Positions 57,219-64,000 of a stretch of 64,000 nucleotides of DNA are shown here, piece after piece; the first letter of the stretch is position 1; each line of letters begins with the position of its first letter. Under the pieces are notes generated by a model. It worked only from the letters and a program-made list of their open reading frames with translations. It had not been told where the DNA came from and searched no databases. The DNA is taken from NCBI RefSeq assembly GCF_001942495.1, contig NZ_MKZS01000001.1, positions 5,130,903 to 5,194,902 on the forward strand, given 5' to 3'. This stretch comes from Moorena bouillonii PNG. Its GTDB lineage: Bacteria > Cyanobacteriota > Cyanobacteriia > Cyanobacteriales > Coleofasciculaceae. A program made the position numbers and the translations under genes.

Positions 57219-58553
57219 TCAATATCGCTCTAATAAAACCTCGACTTCCTCCTCCAACTCAAAATCTTTCATTGCCTCCCACTCGGCTTTCCTTACCGCT
57301 AGATAGGCTTGAGCCAATTCTACTCCTAAGGCATCCAACAGTAATTGATCAGCACTTAAGTTACCAATCGCTTCCCCTAAAGTAGTTGGCAATAACTCAA
57401 TACCCCTCTCACTACGTTCTAATTCTGTCAAATGTCCTGGATCTACCACCACGGCTTCTCCCAATTCCAAACTGTTACGAATTCCATCCAAGCCAGCCGC
57501 AATTACTGCTCCCAAGGCTAGATAAGGATTAGAAGAAGCATCAACAGTTTTAAGTTCAAAATTGCTTGGACTTCCACCGTCTGGGTTACTCGGTACCCTA
57601 ACCGCAGCCTCTCGGTTATCGATTCCCCAACAACGGAACGCGCCACTCCAACAATGAGGGCGAATCCGTCGATAAGAATTAGTACTGGGTGTGGTTAGTG
57701 CCATTAAAGCAGGTAAATGCTGTAAAATTCCAGCAATAAACTGACAGGCGACTTGGGAAAGTCCCCCATCCCCTTCTGGATTGAGTAACAGGTTTTTCCC
57801 ATCCCGCCATAGGCTGAGGTGGAGGTGACAACCATTACCAGCTTGGTCAGCTAGGATTTTGGGCAGAAATGAGGCAACCAGGTGATGTTGAAATGCGATC
57901 GCTTTTACTGTCTCCCGGAAGGCTATTTGTTGATCTGCCGCTGGTAGGGCTTGGGTGTATAGTATAGAAATTTCCTGTTGACCAGGACCAGATTCTGGGT
58001 AATACTGCTCTACAGGCATCCCTTGCTCCACCAAGGCTTCAGCAATGTGGTCAATCACCTGCTGATGTTGATCCATTGCCAGCGTCGAGGCAAATACGGT
58101 ATTGTCTACCGGTAGAATCCCCTCAGGAGTTGGCTGCAGCAGGTAAAACTCATTTTCAAATGCAGCAACCACTTGTAAGCCCTCACTTTCCGCTTCTGCT
58201 ACCATCCTTTTGAGGAAGTTTCGGGGACAACAGGGCCATGGGCTACCATTGTTGACCATATCCCCAAACACACGGGCATGACCAGGAGCATAGGGTAAGG
58301 AGGTTAAGGTTTCCCAATCCGGTACTAAGCGGATTTCACCGATAGGTCCCAAGCCACTGCCTGGGACTGGGACATCATACATCACCGGTAGAGCTTGCTG
58401 GGCTGCTGAAATGCCCACACCGTGTTTGAGGTAGTCTGGTAAGGTTTTCCGGTGGACTGCTTTACCACGGATTATGTTAGCATTGTCGCACCAAAGGATA
58501 CGCACAAATCGAATACCTAGTTGATCTATAGTTTTCAGGATTTTATTATTCAT
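57219..58553 (-). CDS. Glutamine synthetase-like ligase (FluG/GlnA type)
   Basis: ATP-dependent gamma-glutamyl ligase of the glutamine synthetase fold. The 444 residues include the beta-grasp start LGIRFVRILWCDNANIIRGK (12-31), the catalytic-domain NGCHLHLSLWRDG (ATP/Glu site, about 242-254), SYRRIRPHCWSGAFRCWGID and AAVRVPSNPD. Metal-ligand acids lie in AAFENEFYLLQP. The tyrosine adenylylation loop of classical GlnA is not evident. The type resembles FluG or GlnA-like enzymes that glutamylate amines rather than ammonia. The broken amidohydrolase gene 2.4 kb away has the other FluG domain, which supports this. The substrate is unknown. Confidence 0.9.
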   Translation of the reverse strand: MNNKILKTIDQLGIRFVRILWCDNANIIRGKAVHRKTLPDYLKHGVGISAAQQALPVMYDVPVPGSGLGPIGEIRLVPDWETLTSLPYAPGHARVFGDMVNNGSPWPCCPRNFLKRMVAEAESEGLQVVAAFENEFYLLQPTPEGILPVDNTVFASTLAMDQHQQVIDHIAEALVEQGMPVEQYYPESGPGQQEISILYTQALPAADQQIAFRETVKAIAFQHHLVASFLPKILADQAGNGCHLHLSLWRDGKNLLLNPEGDGGLSQVACQFIAGILQHLPALMALTTPSTNSYRRIRPHCWSGAFRCWGIDNREAAVRVPSNPDGGSPSNFELKTVDASSNPYLALGAVIAAGLDGIRNSLELGEAVVVDPGHLTELERSERGIELLPTTLGEAIGNLSADQLLLDALGVELAQAYLAVRKAEWEAMKDFELEEEVEVLLERY

Positions 58554-59071
58554 TCACATACGCCTTTTTTGGAAATTCTTAGTTTTTGTGGTGTTTAACT
58601 AGTAGCAAATATCCTCTCCAAAATCTAGATTCAGTATATAATAATTAATGGTAAATTGTTACTATTGTTAATAGTTAATGGTTACAGTAATTAAGCATAA
58701 ATCGGGTTTCTTAATATAATTACTGGATTTCAGCCTTTGATTTATAACCAGTTTGACTCCGTGGGTGGAACGGGCATCTTGCCCGTTTTATTTCCAGACT
58801 GGCGCTCTCAACAGTGGCGAAAAGGTAGAAAATGAGGGCTCGCCCGTCTTCTGTGCGCACCCTACGCACTACTGATAATGAGGTGCATTGATGACATAGC
58901 ACTTTCTGACCCCTCATCCTACTAATACCACTATTACCCATCATCCCCCTATTCTTGACCTCCTCACTACCAAGATCAAGACTTATCGGTCAGGGATAAG
59001 GCTGAGATGGGAATCCTCAAACTGTTATCTTGGAATGTGTTAACTTGTCCATCCTGGAACGACTGAAGACT
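58554..59071. other. Intergenic region, no gene seen
   Basis: About 520 bp between divergent genes. The first half is very AT-rich. 58760-58830 has a GGGCATCTTGCCCGTTTTAT hairpin-like text (GGGC...GCCC followed by TTTT). The rest shows no coding support. It should contain promoters for the ligase gene and ridA. Confidence 0.45.
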
Positions 59072-59461
59072 ATGACACGAAACATTATCCGTACCCCCAA
59101 TGCCCCAGCACCTGTAGGACCATACAATCAAGCGATCGCAGTCAGCGGTCAAATGATTTTTGTAGCTGGTCAAATTCCCCTTGACCCTAGCACCGGTGAG
59201 ATTGTTGGTGCTAATGATGTCGCCAAGCAGACAGAACAGGTAATGGCTAATGTTGAAGCTATCTTAGTCGCTGCTGGAGCTAAAATCCCGGACATAGTCA
59301 AAACCACGGTATTTCTGGCAGATATGAATGATTTTGCGACAGTAAATCAGATCTATGCCAAATACTTTAACGAGGAAGACGCTCCAGCTCGTGCCTGTGT
59401 TGAGGTTTCCCGACTACCTAAGGATGTTTTAGTCGAAATTGAATGCATTGCTGTGATCTAG
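59072..59461 (+). CDS. ridA: RidA family reactive enamine/imine deaminase
   Basis: 129 residues from ATG at 59072 ([20 protein letters not shown]). Signatures are [40 protein letters not shown] and the C-terminal [20 protein letters not shown], with the Arg of ARACVEV that binds substrate carboxylates in RidA. It removes 2-aminoacrylate-type intermediates produced by PLP enzymes. The longer open frame from 59030 adds 14 residues without support. It lies divergent to the FluG/GlnA-like ligase. Confidence 0.95.
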   Translation: MTRNIIRTPNAPAPVGPYNQAIAVSGQMIFVAGQIPLDPSTGEIVGANDVAKQTEQVMANVEAILVAAGAKIPDIVKTTVFLADMNDFATVNQIYAKYFNEEDAPARACVEVSRLPKDVLVEIECIAVI

Positions 59462-59924
59462 TCTTGTGGAAGCTGCTAGGGTTTTAGCTGACTGCAAATA
59501 GCTAACTGATTACGAAGGAGCTGGGGGGGCGACAAGGGACCCAAAGTAATTGCCAGCTCTAAGTTTAAGGTCACTATGATCCCAAACTTATGATCCCAAA
59601 CTAGATATAGACAGTCATGAGCATATTTTCAATTACTGAAAACTCAATACCTGATTCTTTCATCCAAGTGGTCGAAAAATCGGGTTTATTTATAAGTTTG
59701 GTAACTGACTTGAATAAATCCAGACCAGATAATGATTACAGGCGCACTTTCACCCACTCAGGTGCTGATATATAAAGATTTTAGCAAGATTTTTTTTCAT
59801 ATTCCTTAAGTAGATAAAGATTCTAACAAAATTAATTCTGCTATAGATTAGTAGATCTAAATCAACTGTATTATGAACTACGAAAATTATGATGAACTAC
59901 GAAAATAATTTGTAGTCAACAGCA
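59462..59924. other. Intergenic region, no gene seen
   Basis: About 460 bp, AT-rich towards the right. A direct repeat TATGATCCCAAACT occurs twice near 59575-59600, and ACTACGAAAATTATGATGA is duplicated near 59877-59905. It is probably the promoter region of the PEP-CTERM gene. Confidence 0.45.
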
Positions 59925-60623
59925 ATGAAAACCTTATTAGCAACTGCCATAGGAACTGTATTACTGACAAGTACTGCCCAAGCCGCAACATTTGTAGATA
60001 CCAGAGAAGCTTTAAACCCTAATGATTTCCTAGATTGGTCTGAAGTAGCTGAGGTTGTTGTAGCACCACCTTTTCCCACCCTACCTAACTCATTTTCAGC
60101 TACTTCAGCGGTCGGTATTGATTTAAATGTCAGCATCCCTGCTGGAGAGTTTCTCCGTATTGATCAAACTCCTGTTTTCCCTGGTGCATTTGACGTAGGC
60201 GATGCGCTTCTGTTTACAGGCCTTGCTAATCCTGGTCCACTGACTATTACCTTTGATACTCCAGTCTTTGGTGTTGGGACACAAATTCAATCCGCTCCTA
60301 TAGAAATTGTTGACTACATAGCAACAATTGAAGCCTTTGATAGTTTCGGAAATAGTCTAGGAAGTTTTGAACGTCCAGGTGTCAGCCAGATGGTTGCTGG
60401 CAGCGGCGTGATCTTTACTGGCGTGTTTGATAGCAGTGGTGACATCAAAACCTTGGTGCTGAATGCCAAAGAAGAGGGCGTTGATGTACGTTTCGCGATT
60501 AATGAACTGAGTATCAGGTCTGTTCCTATCAGTGTTCCCGAACCTTCAGTGATATTGGGACTTTTAGTTATTGGTACCGGGAGTATCGTTTCCCGGCTCA
60601 GAGGCTTGCCAGAAAACAACTAA
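59925..60623 (+). CDS. PEP-CTERM sorting domain protein
   Basis: 232 residues. A signal peptide (TLLATAIGTVLLTSTAQA, about 3-20) is followed by a beta-rich domain (FDVGDALLFTGLANPGPLTI, ITFDTPVFGVGTQIQ, FTGVFDSSGDIKTLVLNAKE) and a C-terminal sorting signal: VPEPSVILGLLVIGTGSIVS then basic RLRGLPENN (about 204-232). PEP-CTERM proteins are exported and processed by an exosortase in bacteria that make extracellular polysaccharide. No exosortase is in the window. Substrate or binding partner is unknown. Confidence 0.9.
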   Translation: MKTLLATAIGTVLLTSTAQAATFVDTREALNPNDFLDWSEVAEVVVAPPFPTLPNSFSATSAVGIDLNVSIPAGEFLRIDQTPVFPGAFDVGDALLFTGLANPGPLTITFDTPVFGVGTQIQSAPIEIVDYIATIEAFDSFGNSLGSFERPGVSQMVAGSGVIFTGVFDSSGDIKTLVLNAKEEGVDVRFAINELSIRSVPISVPEPSVILGLLVIGTGSIVSRLRGLPENN

Positions 60624-60974
60624 TATCGAATCCGGTTGAATACTTATAATTATTCGGTGTTCGTTACTTGTTACTTGCCAATTTTAAATTTTCAAGTAAC
60701 AAGTAACATGTAACCAGGGTAAACGCATCTAAATTTGTATCATAAGTTACAGCAAAAAGGGAAACAATAGTCTAAAAAATCTAGAATCGACCGGTTTATT
60801 GTCAACAAGCCCGAAACATTGCTCAATTATTTGCGATGTTATCCTTGGTGGATTTGAGAGTACTCGAAATTATCGTTGCTTACGCAAATGCTCCTTTGAT
60901 TTTTGTTCAAAGTCAGATGAGTTTTCGTGTAAGCAGCGGTCAGCGGTCAGCAATCAGCAGTCAGCTATCAGCTT

Positions 60975-61331
60975 GTAGGGTGGGCAAAAACAGTTTGATT
61001 GTTTTGAGTATTAATGATTATATTACTTTGCCCACCCTACTTTAATTCGTCTGATCGCTTGTAGGGTGGGCAAAAACAGTTTGATTGTTTTGAGTATTAA
61101 TGATTATATTACTTTGCCCACCCTACTTTAATTGGTCTGTTCGCGTAGCGTGCGCGTAGCGCTTAAGCTGATAGCTGATACTTGAGGTGCTGATACTTGA
61201 GGTGCTGATACTTGAGGTGCTGAATGCTGAATGCTGAATGCTTACGTTTTCGTAGCTATCAGCTTGTAGGGTGGGCAAAAACAGTTTGATTGTTTTGAGT
61301 ATTAATGATTATATTACTTTGCCCACCCTAC
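60975..61331. repeat. Three copies of a 66-bp element with terminal inverted repeats
   Basis: Copies at 60975-61040, 61061-61126 and 61266-61331 are identical or nearly so. Each starts GTAGGGTGGGCAAA and ends TTTGCCCACCCTAC, a 14-bp terminal inverted repeat, with an AT-rich centre containing TTTGATTGTTTTGAG. Each is followed by TTTAATT(C/G)GTCTG. Between copies 2 and 3 lie CTTGAGGTGCTGATA repeats and GCTGAATGCT units. The elements look like very small MITEs or hairpin repeats. No protein gene lies from 60624 to 61797. Confidence 0.93.
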
Positions 61332-61797
61332 TTTAATTCGTCTGATACTTGAGGTGCTGAATGCTGAATGCTTACGTTTTCCTAGGGTAGCGCGCCGCTA
61401 GACCGATTCCTGTACCGATCGCCCTATGTGAACTTTTGTCAGTCAACCAGCAAAACAGTCTATAGACAAAAACGAGTCTTTTTGCTCATTTACTCATATG
61501 CCTCATGGGTAGCGATCGCTTGCTAATGACTTTCTGGATCATTAATTTTTTGGAAGTCCCTAGTCTTTATTACGGGAATGATGAGTGAAAATGATTAAGA
61601 ATAATTGTTTCTTTGTCTAAATAAATATTACATTTAAATAATCTCTTGTCATTGGTGTTGAGCTGAAGATGTAATCTTAAAAAGATTAGAGAATAAATCA
61701 ACCCAATACAGTTGTCTTTTATGACAGACAAAAAGGTCATCAAAGATTGCGAAAAGCGTTTTAAAAACGGCAATGTTTGGACAGATAGGGGGTTAAC

Positions 61798-63757
61798 ATG
61801 AACTTGAGAGACAATGGCTATCGGTGGGTGGCTACACCAGCACCATTGGCCGGTCGTTATGACGATATTTTTTTCATCAATCCTAATGTTGGTTGGGCTG
61901 TTAACGGGAATGGACAAATCCTAAAAACCGAAGATGGCGGAGGTCACTGGAAGATCCAAGAACAGTTACAGGGGGTTTCCCAAAAGATTTGGGTTTAAAA
62001 CCCCGTCCTTATAGGACGGCTTTCTATTAGGAACCTATAAAAAAAAAAGAGCAACTTTTATGGACACACACGAATATTTATCGTATAATCAAGATAGATA
62101 CAGGCTGAAAAACCGTAGGCTGAGCCGGGAGAGAGACCCGTAACTTATCGACCTTAAAGTAGTAATGTCTAGAGGGAAGGGAAAGTCCTCTTTAAAAACC
62201 CAATCATCAATTAACAGTTGGTGTGTGAACCCAGAAGAATCACTATGGACGAGAAAACGGTACGGTGGGGCACACCGAAACCAAACGAAAGGAAGGGAAA
62301 CGGACTTAATAAGGCACTTCCAATAAGTAGTTAAACGCTATCGCGAGAACTGCCCTCTGGGTCTGTCGTGAATTAACTAGGAATTTGGTCTTGACGGATT
62401 CTCGGTTAAGTATTGTCCCATTTTTGGCGGCGTCATAGATGGGAACTCGACGGTTTAAGGCGGCTCGTTGATCTAGGAATCCCCGCGCCTTCAGGCCGGG
62501 GAGTGTCAATTTCGCTGCATTCATATGCTCGACGAACAAATCGGTTGGGTTGGTTGCGTAACCCCAAGGAAACAACTCTACCACACCAGTGATGGCGGTA
62601 AAAACTGGGTTTTAGTAGAGAACTTGCCAGCCGATGCCCCCTCAGCCGTTTGCGGACTTTGGGTACTTGACCAAGAGAACGTATTCGCATCAGGAACCAA
62701 CTACCCCGAACGACCGGCACGCTTCTTCAAAACAAATGATGGGGGTCAAAGCTGGTTTGTTAGGGATATGGAAGATGTGGCTACCCTTTTGGTGGATATC
62801 TACTTCAAAGATGACCAGACAGGTTGGGTTGTCGGGGGTCGTTCGGTGCGGCCTAACCCCCGTCGTTCTGATGTTGTGCCTACAGTCCTGAAAACAACAG
62901 ACGGTGGCAACACCTGGCAAGATATGCTCGGAGATATCAATGTTCCATTAGGGGAATGGGGCTGGAAAATCCAATTTTTAGATGACGATCCGGAATTTGG
63001 GGTAGTTGCCTGTGAGAATCTGAAGGCAGGGGCGATTTTAATCACTGAAGACGGGGGTAACTCCTGGCGACGACAGGAAATTCGCAACAGCAACGGTCAG
63101 ATGATTAATGAGAACCTGGAAGGCATTGGTTTTTTGAATCGTCAGCTTGGTTGGGTTGGCGGTTGGGGAGATCAAGTTTTTGAGAGCGGTCGTACTAGCG
63201 AGACAACAGATGGCGGTTTCACCTGGAGCGACCTGACCCCCGATTGGCCAAAACCCGATCCGGGCTATTCTTGTCCCCCTAGTCCCAATATAGGTCAATA
63301 TATCAACCGATTTCGCTTTGTTAGCGACGGGTCTGTCACTGTCGCTTACGCCTCCGGTAACACTGTTTATAAATACACTAATCAAGAATTACACGAGCCA
63401 ACAGAGAGGGAAGTAGCCGGTAACCGCTTGCTCGGGGCAACGGAACTTCACATCACTGCAGATCAGGTTCTGATTCCCCTCACCGTACCCGAGGGCGCAA
63501 CAAACTTATCTGTGGTTCTCTATGATCGCTTTGCGGGAAAAGTACGGACGTTGCTAGAGGAACGGAATCCCGCAGAGGGCCCTCGCCCGATCTCCTGGGA
63601 TTTACGAGATGACAGCGGGCAAAAGTTAGCCCCTGGACAGTTCATGGCGCGCGTCACCTGTGACAACGAATCAGAAAGTCGGCTGATTTTCCCAGAACGC
63701 ACTGGAGATCGACTCGCCTTAACTGCTATGACTCCCCATGTACTGAGAGAGGACTAA
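61798..63757 (+). pseudogene. Ycf48-like/BNR repeat protein interrupted by a 538-bp element
   Basis: A beta-propeller protein of the Ycf48/sortilin-BNR kind. The 5' part (61798-61971) encodes YRWVATPAPLAGRYDDIFFI, NPNVGWAVNGNGQILKTEDG and GHWKIQEQLQ. After the insertion the frame resumes at 62510 with FRCIHMLDEQIGWVG, LYHTSDGGKNWVLVENLPA and more BNR repeats (SDGGKNW, NDGGQSW, TDGGNTW, EDGGNSW, TDGGFTW). A C-terminal FlgD-like Ig domain follows (ISWDLRDDSGQKLAPGQFMA). Removing 61972-62509 leaves one frame of about 473 codons. As it stands, only the ATG at 62525 could give a protein (410 residues) lacking the first blade. The ferritin-like gene starts 4 bp after its stop, so the pair is an operon. 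Confidence 0.85.
61972..62509 (+). mobile_element. IS200/IS605-like non-autonomous element (no transposase)
   Basis: 538 bp splitting the Ycf48-like gene. Left end: hairpins CCCAAAAGATTTGGG and CCGTCCTTATAGGACGG. Right end: hairpin CCCCGCGCCTTCAGGCCGGGG then AGTGTCAA, the layout of IS200/IS605 right ends and of TnpB-associated guide RNA 3' ends as I remember them. A TTAC lies at the left border and TCAA at the right border. A TATAAT box (about 62092) remains near the left end but no tnpA or tnpB frame. The interior is structured and non-coding. Exact ends are ambiguous by up to 3 nt because CA is shared by both borders. Confidence 0.72.
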
Positions 63758-63761
63758 TGTG

Positions 63762-64000
63762 ATGACAAAAACCTATGAGATACCTCTAGAGGTTCTGGTT
63801 TGTCAACCTCCATCTGAGGCTGCGATCGCAACCCTCGAACTAGCAAAATTGCCCCTGAGTTTTGAGATCGAACGGAACCCGCGAGATGAAGCGGCCTTAT
63901 TGCTAACGGTCGCAGCCGAAGTGGAACACGCTTTAATGGTTCAGTACCTTTATGCTGCCTATTCCGTGCGCGACGATCAAACAAATCATGAGACAAGGGG
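63762..64000 (+). CDS. Ferritin-like domain protein, 3' end outside window
   Basis: Only the first 79 codons are visible. The sequence AALLLTVAAEVEHALMVQYL then YAAYSV (about 48-73) is the first helix of the ferritin-like family found in VioB-type and related proteins, with Glu and His positioned as possible metal ligands. The preceding ~45 residues (YEIPLEVLVCQPPSEAAIAT) are a leader of unknown role. It starts 4 bp after the Ycf48-like gene stop and is probably cotranscribed with it. Catalytic activity cannot be judged from the fragment. Confidence 0.75.
   Translation, partial: MTKTYEIPLEVLVCQPPSEAAIATLELAKLPLSFEIERNPRDEAALLLTVAAEVEHALMVQYLYAAYSVRDDQTNHETR

Noticed and set aside
61972-62509. 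Group I or group II intron
   Set aside because: No GTGYG 5' end or domain V for group II, and the 3' border does not end in G as in group I; end hairpins fit IS200/IS605 better.
62306-62720. Minus-strand frames within and beside the 538-bp element
   Set aside because: They run antisense to the Ycf48-like gene or through the structured element end; no protein family recognised.

Overview
The window is chromosomal DNA of a cyanobacterium, probably a large-genome filamentous one. The evidence is psaF-psaJ (photosystem I), a 48-residue high-light-inducible protein, a PntA/PntB transhydrogenase, a Ycf46-type ATPase, a group 2 sigma factor, and HIP1 octamers (GCGATCGC) throughout. Long tandem arrays built on AACCTTCAACC, combined with a core reading TTGGCCAAAAGGCCACGC, remind me of marine filamentous genera such as Moorena. 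That genus assignment is an inference from memory, not a search result. No rRNA, CRISPR array or intact transposase was found; the only tRNA is tRNA-Pro(CGG).

Layout. 0.5-8.9 kb: homoserine dehydrogenase, a LysM/M23 peptidase, an adenylate cyclase followed by an MscS-type channel with a cyclic-nucleotide-binding-like domain, and a solanesyl-type prenyl synthase. 10.4-20.1 kb: transketolase, fabF-acpP, a coiled-coil protein, pyruvate kinase and a sugar-dehydrogenase-like lipoprotein. 20.5-28.3 kb: Hli protein, squalene/phytoene synthase-like enzyme, purH, psaF-psaJ, tsaD, tRNA-Pro, lipA, gpsA. 29.2-35.7 kb: sigma factor, peptidoglycan-binding and SH3 proteins, Ycf46-like AAA ATPase. 36.2-39.9 kb: the classical rpmH-rnpA-PH protein-yidC-jag block plus a YceD-family gene, all on the minus strand. 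40.2-50.8 kb: ECF-like sigma factor, DUF2808 protein, pntA-pntB, thioredoxin-TPR protein, Ser/Thr kinase. 51.2-64 kb: anmK with a large in-frame repeat insertion, an amidohydrolase broken by one in-frame stop, a TPR/coiled-coil protein, a FluG/GlnA-like ligase, ridA, a PEP-CTERM protein, and a Ycf48-like gene interrupted by a 538-bp element, followed by a truncated ferritin-like gene.

Most genes are housekeeping and show no sign of transfer. The unusual content is the repeats. Several sites share one composite architecture: a 14-15 bp tandem array, a palindrome-rich core, then an array in the opposite sense. These lie between genes (including between pntA and pntB) and, in anmK, inside a reading frame that stays open. 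A shorter core copy lies in frame in the M23 peptidase. Other families are 7-bp arrays, a 66-bp element with terminal inverted repeats present three times near 61 kb, and a dispersed family at 14.8, 35.8 and 51.1 kb.

The strongest points for follow-up are the repeat-expanded AnmK, the 538-bp IS200/IS605-like element whose removal restores a continuous frame, the single in-frame TAA in the amidohydrolase, and the cyclase-channel gene pair.
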